Shown piece after piece: positions 9,018-17,076 of a stretch of DNA of 64,000 nucleotides. The first letter of the stretch is position 1. Every line of letters starts with the position of its first letter. The position numbers were made by a program, and so were the translations under genes. Origin of the DNA: Marinobacter lipolyticus SM19 (GTDB taxonomy: Bacteria > Pseudomonadota > Gammaproteobacteria > Pseudomonadales > Oleiphilaceae); contig NZ_KE007326.1 in assembly GCF_000397065.2 (NCBI RefSeq), positions 477,653 to 541,652 on the forward strand, in the 5' to 3' direction. The notes under the pieces were generated by a model. It searched no databases and had not been told where the DNA came from. It saw nothing but the letters and a program-made list of their open reading frames with translations.

Positions 9018-9806
9018 TCAGCCAAACACGGTGACCGTCTGGCGACTCAGCGCCACCAACTCGCCCTTGCTGGTCCAGATGCCGGCCTGGGTATGTCCGT
9101 ACCCCGCACCAGCCTGATCAATCGTCGCCTTGTATAGCAACCAATCTCCCGGTGCCATCGCGGGACGCGGGTGCATGATATCCAGAGCCCAACTCAGAGA
9201 ACTGGCAGGCACACGCTCGCTCAAATGAGGCAGGAGCGCAGGCGGCCAGGCATCCACCAGGGCAACAATATGGGCATCGGAGATTTCCTCCGGCTGCTCC
9301 CGGAACTGCATCCAGCCCCCCATCTCACGACCGCCCTTGCCACTGAACGGGAAAGAACCGAAAGCCCAGCGCATTTCGATATGCTGGGTGAACTCCGGTG
9401 TCATACCCTTGATATAGGGCAAACCCTGGCACGCGCTTACCGGCGTTGATTCAGGTGCCGGCAGCGGACTAACGGCCACTGACGATTCCCGGTCCCCACC
9501 AAAGCTGGCCAGACACACCAGCTTCGTCTCACCCTCCTGCAGGATTCTACCCTGAACCTGACTGACAGCTTTGCCCTCCCGCAGAATGTCCGCATCGATC
9601 TCAACGGGCACCCCCGGAGTAACCGGCCCGACAAACGACACTTGCATGGACCGCATGGCGCGCCCTGGCGCCACGACTTTTTCCATTTTGTCGAACACCA
9701 GCGCCGCGATAATGCCGCCGAATGTTGCGCGCCCCTGAGCCCAGTCCGGCGTGAACACCAACTCCCCTCCGGCCCTGCCGGCCGCCAGCACATCATCAAA
9801 ATTCAT
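9018..9806 (-). CDS. Acyl-CoA thioesterase family protein (double hotdog)
   Basis: 262 residues in the TesB-like/4HBT_3 thioesterase pattern. The N-terminal hotdog has an W-A-Q-G-R-A-T-F-G-G-I-I-A-A segment near residues 22-35 and an R-S-M-Q-V-S-F-V-G-P motif near 51-60. A second hotdog follows, with W-A-L-D-I-M-H near 205. Family members hydrolyse acyl-CoA to free fatty acid and CoA in the cytoplasm. The substrate chain length cannot be inferred. It converges with the dehalogenase-like gene with a 26-nt gap and no terminator hairpin. Confidence 0.85.
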   Translation of the reverse strand: MNFDDVLAAGRAGGELVFTPDWAQGRATFGGIIAALVFDKMEKVVAPGRAMRSMQVSFVGPVTPGVPVEIDADILREGKAVSQVQGRILQEGETKLVCLASFGGDRESSVAVSPLPAPESTPVSACQGLPYIKGMTPEFTQHIEMRWAFGSFPFSGKGGREMGGWMQFREQPEEISDAHIVALVDAWPPALLPHLSERVPASSLSWALDIMHPRPAMAPGDWLLYKATIDQAGAGYGHTQAGIWTSKGELVALSRQTVTVFG

Positions 9807-9938
9807 CTGTCGTTCCTGTTAGCTTGCTATCTTAAAAAAGAGAGATTGCCCAATAAAATCCGGCAGCGCAATGGGCCTCACCGGCAACTACCTACGACTC
9901 GTACGGTATTTTGCGTATTAAAGCAGTCATAAACGGGC

Positions 9939-9944
9939 TATAAT
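9939..9944 (+). promoter_or_regulatory. Putative -10 element for the DEAD-box helicase gene
   Basis: A perfect TATAAT lies 57 nt before the helicase ATG in an AT-rich stretch. No good -35 hexamer is present at 16-18 nt, so the promoter call is tentative. The region from 9807 to 10001 holds nothing else I recognise. Confidence 0.4.
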
Positions 9945-10001
9945 GCGATCACATCATGCATTGCCCCGCAATGCTCTACCCTCCGAATTCCGAGTACATT
10001 A

Positions 10002-11540
10002 ATGTCAGAATTGTCTTTTGCCGAACTTGGTCTGGATTCAGCCGTTCTCGACGCTGTAACCGCCGTCGGTTATGAAACCCCGTCTCCCATACAGGCCCAG
10101 GCCATTCCTGCCCTGCTTGCCGGCAACCATCTTCTGGGTGTTGCCCAGACCGGTACCGGTAAGACTGCAGCGTTTGCACTGCCCCTGCTGAGTCGGATTG
10201 ACGCTTCCGTGAGCGAGCCCCAGATCCTGGTACTGGCCCCCACACGGGAGCTGGCGATTCAGGTAGCGGAAGCCTTTACCACTTACGCCAGCAAATTCAG
10301 CCGCTTTCACGTACTGCCGATTTACGGTGGCCAGGACTTCTATCCACAGCTGAAAGCCCTCAAGCGCGGTGCCCAGGTTATCGTTGGCACCCCGGGTCGT
10401 CTGCTGGATCACCTGCGTCGTGGCACCCTGAAGCTGGACAGCCTGAAAGCCCTGGTGCTGGACGAAGCCGATGAAATGCTTCGCATGGGCTTTATCGACG
10501 ATGTTGAGGCCATTCTCGCCAAGACACCGGAGAACTGTCAGCGTGCGCTGTTCTCGGCCACCATGCCGCCGCAGATCAAAAAAGTCGCTCAGACCTATCT
10601 GCGCAACGCGACCGAAGTCAAAATCGAGAGCGAAACCCGCACCGTTGAGCGGATTTCCCAGTTCGTGCTGCCGGTCTACGCCGAACGAAAACTGGACGCC
10701 CTGACCCGCATCCTTGAAGTGGAGCCGTTTGACGCCTCGATCATTTTCGTGCGCACCAAGGCGGAAACCACACTGCTGGCCGAGAAACTGTCTGCCCGCG
10801 GGCATGCTGTAGCTCCCCTGAACGGCGATCTTAACCAGCGCCAGCGCGAGCAGACAGTCGAAGATCTGAAGCGCGGCAAGAAAGACATCATCGTGGCCAC
10901 GGATGTGGCGGCCCGGGGACTTGACGTTCCACGGATCACCCACGTTATCAACTACGATGTACCTTACGACACCGAAGCCTATATTCACCGGGTTGGCCGT
11001 ACGGGCCGCGCTGGGCGTGAAGGCAAGGCGATCCTGCTGGTTACCCCGAGGGAACGCAGCTGGCTGCGCACCCTCGAGCGCGCCACCAACTCGCCCATGG
11101 AAGCTTATGAGCTGCCTTCGCCCACGGATCTGAAGAAGATGCGTGAGCAGCAGTTCGAAGCGCAATTGCTAGGCTTTGCCGAGGACCGCAAGCTGGCCAA
11201 GTCCATGGCGCTGCTGGATGAAATTGCCGAGCGCAATGATATGGATATGGCGATGGTGGCAGGCGCCCTGGCCTGCTGGATGGAAGCATCCCAGCCGGGC
11301 TCCATGCCTCTGGAACAGCCGGAAGCCTTACCAGTAGTTTCAGCAGCTCCTCCACGCCGGGATCGCAAGGGTGGTGGTCGTCCGGGCGATGGCCGCAAAG
11401 GTGGCAAGCCCGGGTTCAAGCCGGGCTTCAAGAAGGGACCGAAAGGCCGTGGCGGCCCAGGCCCGAAGGGTAAACCTCCTGGCAAGGGCGGCAAGCCCGC
11501 TGGCAAGCGCCCTGCCCGTCAGGCTGAAGCCAAGCGCTGA
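10002..11540 (+). CDS. DEAD-box ATP-dependent RNA helicase, DeaD-like
   Basis: 512 residues. All core helicase motifs are visible: the Q motif near residue 25, Walker A AQTGTGKT near 50, PTRELA near 77, TPGR near 130, DEAD near 153, SAT near 186, FVRTK near 248, and the DVAARGLD and HRVGRTGR motifs near 305-335. The core resembles E. coli DeaD/CsdA most closely. The C-terminus differs: about 65 residues of Gly/Lys/Arg/Pro-rich repeats with no DbpA-type RNA-binding domain. A role in ribosome assembly or mRNA decay in the cold is inferred from the family. The 3' end overlaps folA on the other strand by 22 nt. Confidence 0.93.
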   Translation: MSELSFAELGLDSAVLDAVTAVGYETPSPIQAQAIPALLAGNHLLGVAQTGTGKTAAFALPLLSRIDASVSEPQILVLAPTRELAIQVAEAFTTYASKFSRFHVLPIYGGQDFYPQLKALKRGAQVIVGTPGRLLDHLRRGTLKLDSLKALVLDEADEMLRMGFIDDVEAILAKTPENCQRALFSATMPPQIKKVAQTYLRNATEVKIESETRTVERISQFVLPVYAERKLDALTRILEVEPFDASIIFVRTKAETTLLAEKLSARGHAVAPLNGDLNQRQREQTVEDLKRGKKDIIVATDVAARGLDVPRITHVINYDVPYDTEAYIHRVGRTGRAGREGKAILLVTPRERSWLRTLERATNSPMEAYELPSPTDLKKMREQQFEAQLLGFAEDRKLAKSMALLDEIAERNDMDMAMVAGALACWMEASQPGSMPLEQPEALPVVSAAPPRRDRKGGGRPGDGRKGGKPGFKPGFKKGPKGRGGPGPKGKPPGKGGKPAGKRPARQAEAKR

Positions 11541-12034
11541 TATACGACGAAACTGTAGTCGTAAGGGTTGTTATCGGACGCGGAGAAATCCTCCCGTCCG
11601 ATTTCTTCCCACTCATCCCAGTTCACTTCGGGAAAGAATGCATCTCCCTCAACCTCTGCGTGCACCTGGGTGATGTAGATTCGATCCACCATCGGCAGGG
11701 CTTCAGCGTAGATCTGCCCGCCCCCGATAATCATCACTTCGTCCCCACCCTCGATTTCAGCCTGAGCTTCGGTCTTGACCAGTGCTTCTTCCAATGATTT
11801 TGCCGCTACCGTTCCGGCGGGTGCTTCCCATTCCGGGTTCCTGGAAATAACCACATTCATCCGCCCGGGCAATGGCCGCCCAATGGAATCCCAGGTTTTC
11901 CGCCCCATGATGATCGGTTTCCCCATGGTGGCCTGCTTGAAGTAACGCAGATCGCCCGGCAGGTACCACGGCAGCTTGTTGTTCCGGCCGATGACCCGGT
12001 TCCGGGACATGGCGACTATCAGGGCTTTTCTCAT
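11519..12034 (-). CDS. folA: Dihydrofolate reductase
   Basis: 171 residues, close to the 159 of E. coli. It reduces dihydrofolate to tetrahydrofolate with NADPH. Family motifs: V-I-G-x-x-N-K-L-P-W near residues 14-23, L-P-G-D-L-x-x-F-K with the substrate-binding Asp near 28, I-M-G-R-K-T-W-D-S-I near 42-51, and G-G-G-Q-I-Y near 103-108. It regenerates the folate oxidised by thyA, which lies upstream on the same strand across a 428-nt spacer with two hairpin elements. Its 3' end overlaps the convergent helicase gene, so both stop codons lie inside the other gene. Confidence 0.97.
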   Translation of the reverse strand: MRKALIVAMSRNRVIGRNNKLPWYLPGDLRYFKQATMGKPIIMGRKTWDSIGRPLPGRMNVVISRNPEWEAPAGTVAAKSLEEALVKTEAQAEIEGGDEVMIIGGGQIYAEALPMVDRIYITQVHAEVEGDAFFPEVNWDEWEEIGREDFSASDNNPYDYSFVVYQRLASA

Positions 12035-12078
12035 GTTTTGATCTCTTGGCTGGGAGTTGCTTTTTTGACTTGGGGGCT

Positions 12079-12190
12079 GCGAGAGGGCGGGAAGGGGTGT
12101 TCAAAAAGCGCCTCAAGACGTCCCTGTGCGGCTTCGGCTCCGCCATCCATGGCTCCGCAGATTTTTGAACACCCCTTCCCGCCCTCTCGC
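12079..12190 (+). repeat. Hairpin repeat element, copy A
   Basis: Two 29-nt arms (12079-12107 and 12162-12190) are perfect reverse complements and enclose a 54-nt core (12108-12161) that contains ggcttcggctccgcc. The core matches the reversed core of copy B at 49 of 54 positions with identical length. The arms match copy B at only about 18 of 29. Folded as RNA or single-stranded DNA this gives a long stem with a large structured loop. It ends about 45 nt before the folA start codon. Confidence 0.9.
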
Positions 12191-12314
12191 GACTCGACTA
12201 CACAGTTAGCTGACCCGATCCCCAATAAACTAGTGTAATTATTTCAACTGAGAATTGAGTAAATGTCCCAACCCTGGCTGAATTTTCCCGATCTTCTAGC
12301 TCTGTCGTTTGATC

Positions 12315-12426
12315 GCAGGGTAGCGGGTGGGGCTTTCCGAAAATCTGCGGAGCCATGGATGGCGGAGCCGAAGCCGCGCATGGATGCCTTGAGGCGTTTT
12401 TCGGAAAGCCCCACCCGCTACCCTGC
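12315..12426 (-). repeat. Hairpin repeat element, copy B
   Basis: Arms at 12315-12343 and 12398-12426 are perfect 29-nt reverse complements. They enclose a 54-nt core (12344-12397) in the opposite orientation to copy A. Within the core GCGGAGCC occurs twice as a direct repeat. The element lies 36 nt downstream of the thyA stop, so thyA transcripts could fold it. Confidence 0.9.
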
Positions 12427-12462
12427 CGCCCCCACACTAATCGGACTGGACCCAAGACGAGG

Positions 12463-13302
12463 TCAAATAGCAATGGGAGCCTTAATAACAGGATGCGGCT
12501 CATACCCCTCAAACGAGAAGTCTTCCAGCTCGTACTCGAAGATCGACTCAGGCTTCCGCTTAATAACCAGTTTAGGCAGAGCCCGCGGTTCCCGCTTCAG
12601 TTGCTCGAACACGATGTCGTCAGTCAGGTGATTCTGGTACAGATGGCAATCACCAAAGGTGTGAACGAACTCCCCCACCCCCAGATCACATTGCTGGGCG
12701 ATCATGTGGGTCAGCAGCGCGTATGACGCGATGTTGAACGGCACGCCCAGGAACAGGTCGGCGCTGCGCTGGTATAGCTGGCAGGAGAGCTTGCCGTCGG
12801 CGACGTAGAACTGGAACAGGCAATGGCACGGCGCCAGCGCCATGCGGCCCTGGCGGACGTTGTCCTGGGGACCGATGGATTCGTCCGGGAGCTCTGCCGG
12901 GTTCCAGGCGGAGACGATCAGCCGGCGGGAGTTGGGTTTGTTGCGGATCTGGTCGATTAGATCGCTGATCTGGTCAACGGTGCTGCCGTCCGGGCAGTGC
13001 CAGCTGCGCCACTGCTTGCCATAGATCGGACCCAGGTCGCCGTTTTCCAGGGCCCATTCGTTCCAGATAGAAACATTGCGCTCTTTCAGCCAGTTGTTAT
13101 CGGTGGAACCCTGCAGGAACCACAGCAGTTCCTGGATGATGCTGCGTAAGTGGACTTTCTTGGTGGTGACCAGCGGGAAGCCTTGTTCCAGGTCGAAACG
13201 GATCTGGCGGCCAAAGACGGAGCGGGTACCAACACCGGTGCGGTCGCCACGGTCCAGACCGTTGTCCACCACGTCTTTCATCAGGTCGAGATAGGCTTTC
13301 AT
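12463..13302 (-). CDS. thyA: Thymidylate synthase
   Basis: 279 residues. It methylates dUMP to dTMP with methylene-tetrahydrofolate and yields dihydrofolate, the substrate of FolA. The nucleophile is C159 in [10 protein letters not shown]. The dUMP-binding [10 protein letters not shown] segment is at about 126-135 and the [18 protein letters not shown] block near 180-197. The protein is about 15 residues longer than E. coli ThyA because of an insertion near residues 75-95. The start overlaps the lgt stop in an ATGA, so translation is probably coupled to lgt. Confidence 0.98.
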   Translation of the reverse strand: MKAYLDLMKDVVDNGLDRGDRTGVGTRSVFGRQIRFDLEQGFPLVTTKKVHLRSIIQELLWFLQGSTDNNWLKERNVSIWNEWALENGDLGPIYGKQWRSWHCPDGSTVDQISDLIDQIRNKPNSRRLIVSAWNPAELPDESIGPQDNVRQGRMALAPCHCLFQFYVADGKLSCQLYQRSADLFLGVPFNIASYALLTHMIAQQCDLGVGEFVHTFGDCHLYQNHLTDDIVFEQLKREPRALPKLVIKRKPESIFEYELEDFSFEGYEPHPVIKAPIAI

Positions 13303-14090
13303 TCAGTACCTCTGCGATAAGCAATCAACATCAGGCCGGCACCGGCCACGATCATCGGGAACGACAGCACCTGCCCCATGGTGAGCCAGTCAAAGGCAAG
13401 GTAGCCGATCTGGGCGTCGGGCTGGCGCACGAATTCCACCAGGAAGCGGAACACGCCATAGCAAGCCAGGAACAGGCCGGATACCGCCATGCGTGGGCGG
13501 GGCTTGGAGGAAAACCACCAGAGGATGATGAAGAACACCACCCCCTCCAGGGCAAACTGGTACAGCTGGGACGGATGACGTGCCAGCGCGTCCGGCGCCT
13601 GGGGAAACACCATGCCCCAAGGGACGTCCGTGGGCTTACCCCAGAGCTCACCATTAATGAAGTTACCCATGCGACCGGCACCAAGGCCGATGGGGACCAG
13701 CGGTGCCACAAAGTCCGCCATTTTCCAGAAACCGCTCCCCACCTTACGGCCGTACCACCACATGGCAAACATGACGCCCAGCAGGCCACCATGAAAAGAC
13801 ATACCGCCTTCCCAGACCCGTAGCAGCCAGAGAGGGTCGGCGATGAAGGTATCAAAGTTGTAGAACACCACGTAACCGAAGCGGCCACCGAGAATGACCC
13901 CGAGAGCGATATAGAACAGCAGGTCGCCCACCTGCTCTTCATTCAGGGGCGACCAGGGTTTGCGGGCGCGGATCCGGCCCAGCCACCAGCCAGCAATAAA
14001 GCCAACCAGGTACGTCAGTCCGTACCAGTGAATTTTCAGGGGCCCCAGGGAAATGGCCACGGGATCAAACTGCGGATGCTGCAGCATCAA
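13299..14090 (-). CDS. lgt: Prolipoprotein diacylglyceryl transferase
   Basis: 263 residues with about seven membrane segments. It transfers diacylglycerol from phosphatidylglycerol to the lipobox cysteine of prolipoproteins in the inner membrane. The H-W-Y-G-L-x-Y motif is near residue 21-27, and the Lgt signature [13 protein letters not shown] is near 140-152. Pairing of lgt with thyA is widespread in proteobacteria. It lies 7 nt downstream of the TauE/SafE gene and overlaps thyA by 4 nt, so the three probably form one operon. Confidence 0.97.
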   Translation of the reverse strand: MMLQHPQFDPVAISLGPLKIHWYGLTYLVGFIAGWWLGRIRARKPWSPLNEEQVGDLLFYIALGVILGGRFGYVVFYNFDTFIADPLWLLRVWEGGMSFHGGLLGVMFAMWWYGRKVGSGFWKMADFVAPLVPIGLGAGRMGNFINGELWGKPTDVPWGMVFPQAPDALARHPSQLYQFALEGVVFFIILWWFSSKPRPRMAVSGLFLACYGVFRFLVEFVRQPDAQIGYLAFDWLTMGQVLSFPMIVAGAGLMLIAYRRGTE

Positions 14091-14097
14091 AAACCTC

Positions 14098-14895
14098 TCA
14101 GCTCAGAAGAAAGCGGATGCCGACCAGGATCAGCACGATGGCAAATATGCGTTTCAATAGCCGGGCATTCAAACGGTGTGCGAGATTTGCGCCGACCCGG
14201 GCAAATAATACGCTGGTGAGAATAATACCGAACAATGCCGGCAGGTAGATGAAGCCAAAGCTCAGCTCCGGCAACTCAGCGCTCCCCCACCCGGTCCAGA
14301 TATTGCCCAGGGCTCCGGCCATGGCGATCGGCAGGCCACAGGCTGCGGACGTACCGACAGCCTGCTGCATGTTCACGTTACACCAGCTCAGGTAAGGCAC
14401 CGTCAGGGTGCCACCACCAATGCCGAATATTGCGGAGGCCCACCCGATACCACCGCCGGCGGCTCCAAGCCCAGCGGAGCCTGGCACGACACGCCCCGGC
14501 TTCGGATTCACCTCAAGAATCATCTTCACAGCCACCAGAATGACAAAGATACCGATGATCAGTTCCAGCGCCGGCCCGCTTAGCAGGGAGGCAGTCCAGG
14601 CGCCCACCAGAGCGCCGACCACAATACCTGCAGTCATCGGTTTGAATATATCCCAGCGCACGGCGCCGTGCAGGTGGTGAGAGCGTATGGAACTCAGCGA
14701 CGTGAACACGATGGTTGCCAGCGATGTGCCGACGGCCATGTGTGCGGCGATCTCAGTGCTGATACCCTGTAGTCCAAAGCTGAAGATAAGCACGGGCACA
14801 ATAACCAGCCCGCCACCTATTCCGAACAGCCCGGCCAGCGTCCCGGCAAAGGCGCCGAGTGCAAGGTAGAGGGCGAATACGCTTAACAGGGTCAT
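14098..14895 (-). CDS. TauE/SafE family sulfite exporter-like permease
   Basis: 265 residues, almost entirely hydrophobic, with about eight predicted membrane segments. The family's duplicated G-x-G-G-G motifs are present: G-L-F-G-I-G-G-G near residue 24 and A-I-F-G-I-G-G-G near 155. Members move small organosulfur or sulfite/sulfonate anions, but most are uncharacterised, so the substrate is left open. It is the first gene of the lgt-thyA transcription unit and divergent from the NRDE gene. Confidence 0.88.
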   Translation of the reverse strand: MTLLSVFALYLALGAFAGTLAGLFGIGGGLVIVPVLIFSFGLQGISTEIAAHMAVGTSLATIVFTSLSSIRSHHLHGAVRWDIFKPMTAGIVVGALVGAWTASLLSGPALELIIGIFVILVAVKMILEVNPKPGRVVPGSAGLGAAGGGIGWASAIFGIGGGTLTVPYLSWCNVNMQQAVGTSAACGLPIAMAGALGNIWTGWGSAELPELSFGFIYLPALFGIILTSVLFARVGANLAHRLNARLLKRIFAIVLILVGIRFLLS

Positions 14896-14980
14896 AGCAC
14901 AGCCACACGCAGTCAGAAAACAAGGCTGGTATGATACACACCGACGTCGCCGAGTTCATTATGAGAGCATCGATACCACC

Positions 14981-15757
14981 ATGTGCCTGATTGCCTTTTC
15001 CCTGGGACAGAATCCCGATTACCCTCTTGTGGTTGCCGCCAATCGCGATGAATTTTTCCGCAGGCCCACGGCAGCCATGGATTGGTGGCAGGAGGGAGAT
15101 CAGCCTCCGGTTCTGGCTGGCCGCGACCTGATGTCCGGCGGAACCTGGCTGGCAGTCAACCGGGACGGCCAGGTTGCTGCGGTAACCAACGTTCGTGAAG
15201 GCAGTGCCGAACCCGGGAGAATCAGCCGCGGGGAGCTGCCATTACACGCACTTGGCCTCTCCGGCGCCGAACTCGAACAGCGATTGTCGCAACATCAGGA
15301 CGAGTACTCCGGCTTCAACCTGATTCACCTGGACGGGCAATCGGGTTGGTATTTCAGTAACCGCGACGCCCACCCCGGACGCAAGGTTCATCGGGGCACA
15401 TATGGACTCAGCAACCACCTGCTCCAGACTCCCTGGCCGAAACTTCTGAAGCTTCGCCACGCCATGTCCCGTACGCTGGCAGACACGCCGGCAGGGTCAT
15501 CTGAGCCACTTCATAATGCCTTGATCAAATTACTGCAGGACACCACACCCGCGCCGGACAGGGATCTGCCCGACACCGGCGTCGGGCTGGAAACCGAGCG
15601 CTTCCTGTCGTCGCCCTTTATCGTCGGCAGTGATTACGGGACCCGCGCCACCACGATCGTGTCCGTTAGCCGTGCCGGGGAAATCCGGGTAACCGAACAG
15701 GGCTGGCGCCCCATGGGCCAAACTGGCGAACGTCGGGAGTTCTGCTGGCAGCGATAG
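14981..15757 (+). CDS. NRDE (TANGO2-like) family protein
   Basis: 258 residues. The protein starts M-C-L-I and has A-A-N-R-D-E-F near residues 21-27, the defining N-R-D-E motif of the TANGO2 family, followed by A-G-R-D-L-x-x-G-G-T-W near 46-56. Cys2 could be an N-terminal nucleophile as in Ntn-fold enzymes, but the biochemical role of the bacterial proteins is not settled. No signal peptide is seen. It is followed by xseB after 55 nt. Confidence 0.88.
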   Translation: MCLIAFSLGQNPDYPLVVAANRDEFFRRPTAAMDWWQEGDQPPVLAGRDLMSGGTWLAVNRDGQVAAVTNVREGSAEPGRISRGELPLHALGLSGAELEQRLSQHQDEYSGFNLIHLDGQSGWYFSNRDAHPGRKVHRGTYGLSNHLLQTPWPKLLKLRHAMSRTLADTPAGSSEPLHNALIKLLQDTTPAPDRDLPDTGVGLETERFLSSPFIVGSDYGTRATTIVSVSRAGEIRVTEQGWRPMGQTGERREFCWQR

Positions 15758-15812
15758 GACGCAACCTTTGATATAATCCGCCAAAACCCGCGAAGCAACC
15801 GGAGGGCCTACC

Positions 15813-16067
15813 ATGGCCGGTGAACAAGGCGCATCATCCATCGCCGACTTTGAAAAATCCCTTGATGAGCTGGAAAAGCTGGTTCGAGACCTCGAACAGG
15901 GCGAACTGTCCCTGGAACAGTCACTGACCGCCTTTGAGCGGGGGGTCAAGTTGACCCGCGAGTGCCAACAAGCCCTGAAAACGGCGGAACAGCGTGTTGA
16001 ACAGCTGGTACAGAGCAACGATGGCGCCCTGGAAACCCGCCCCTTCACACCGGATGAGTCCGCCTGA
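15813..16067 (+). CDS. xseB: Exodeoxyribonuclease VII small subunit
   Basis: 84 residues, the usual size. It binds XseA to form exonuclease VII, which degrades single-stranded DNA. The signature F-E-x-S-L-x-E-L-E-x-L-V-x-x-L-E-x-G is at about residues 11-29, with E-x-G-V-x-L near 45. It is mostly helical. The stop overlaps the ispA ATG by one base (TGATG). The xseB-ispA-dxs order is the common gammaproteobacterial arrangement. Confidence 0.95.
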   Translation: MAGEQGASSIADFEKSLDELEKLVRDLEQGELSLEQSLTAFERGVKLTRECQQALKTAEQRVEQLVQSNDGALETRPFTPDESA

Positions 16068-16966
16068 TGACCGCACAGCCCCTGATTGCGGAAAGTTTTC
16101 TCGAAACTGCACGGGCCCGAGTCGATGCCGCTCTGGACAAACGCATAGAAGCCGGAGGCCAGGCCTCCGATCGCCTGCAGGAGGCCATGCGCTACAGCGT
16201 ACTGGGTGGCGGCAAGCGCATCCGACCGGCTCTCTGCCTGGCGGCCGCTCGTGCCGTAGGCCAGGATTCAGAGCGGGCGCTGGTCCCGGCGTGCACCCTG
16301 GAGTTGATCCACGCCTACTCGTTGATCCACGATGACCTTCCCGCCATGGACAACGATGAATTACGCAGGGGGCGCCCGACGGCTCACATCGCCTTCGACG
16401 AGGCCACCGCCATCCTTGCCGGTGATGCTCTTCAGACGCTGGCCTTTGGTTGGTTGACAGAAGCCCCCGACCTGACCGATGCCACGCGGCTGGCCATGGT
16501 TCGCGAACTGGCTGCGGCCAGTGGCCATCGAGGCATGGTCGGCGGCCAGGCCATTGACCTGGCGTCCGTGGGCAAAAAACTGAGCATTGGCGAACTGGAA
16601 AACATGCATCGCCACAAGACTGGCGCATTGATCGAAGCCAGCGTTCGCATCGGTGCCTTGACCGCAGAATCATTATCGGACCAGCATTTTACGGCGCTAT
16701 CAGACTACGCACGGGCTCTCGGGCTGGCATTCCAGGTCCAGGATGACCTGCTGGACATTGAGGGTGACACGTCCGTTATCGGAAAACCCCAGGGCTCCGA
16801 CCTCGCGAGGGGCAAACCCACGTTCCCGGCCCTGCTTGGCAATAACGGCGCCAGGGAGTTCCTGTCGCAGTTGCTGAAGACCGCACTCGACCATCTGGCG
16901 GATTTCGGCCCGGAAGCTGACCCGCTGAGAGCCATGGCGGATTACGTGGTCGCCCGAAGTCATTGA
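16067..16966 (+). CDS. ispA: Farnesyl diphosphate synthase (polyprenyl synthetase)
   Basis: 299 residues. It condenses IPP with DMAPP and GPP to make farnesyl diphosphate for undecaprenyl phosphate, quinones and haem O. The first Asp-rich motif reads HDDLPAMDND near residues 87-96, and the second reads QDDLLDIEGD near 225-234. GGGKRIRP is near 46-53 for substrate phosphate binding. It is coupled to xseB, and dxs follows after 110 nt, linking the start and middle of the isoprenoid pathway. Confidence 0.96.
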   Translation: MTAQPLIAESFLETARARVDAALDKRIEAGGQASDRLQEAMRYSVLGGGKRIRPALCLAAARAVGQDSERALVPACTLELIHAYSLIHDDLPAMDNDELRRGRPTAHIAFDEATAILAGDALQTLAFGWLTEAPDLTDATRLAMVRELAAASGHRGMVGGQAIDLASVGKKLSIGELENMHRHKTGALIEASVRIGALTAESLSDQHFTALSDYARALGLAFQVQDDLLDIEGDTSVIGKPQGSDLARGKPTFPALLGNNGAREFLSQLLKTALDHLADFGPEADPLRAMADYVVARSH

Positions 16967-17002
16967 TTGATCCGGGACTGGAAGCGCACACTATCATTAC
17001 CC

Positions 17003-17036
17003 CGTAGGTCGGATTAGCCACCAGCGTAATCCGACA
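17003..17036. repeat. Short intergenic palindromic repeat
   Basis: The sequence gtcggatta...taatccgac forms a small inverted repeat around a 10-nt centre, between ispA and dxs. I recognise this general motif as a dispersed intergenic repeat found in many proteobacteria; that is from memory and not checked. A second copy was not seen in the window. Confidence 0.6.
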
Positions 17037-17076
17037 ACAAATGATTCGCCAAACAGATCGAGAAAGACCCTAACAG

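Larger units (their letters stand above)
12035..12462. other. folA-thyA spacer with two inverted hairpin elements
   Basis: A 428-nt non-coding stretch. It contains two 112-nt hairpin elements (12079-12190 and 12315-12426) in opposite orientation, separated by 124 nt of AT-richer unique DNA that may hold the folA promoter. Open frames running through the hairpins are by-products of the palindromes. Confidence 0.75.

Noticed and set aside
12198..12726. Short frames through the hairpin elements (peptides with AEPKP and similar strings)
   Set aside because: They arise from the palindromic repeats, appear on both strands and lack ribosome-binding sites.
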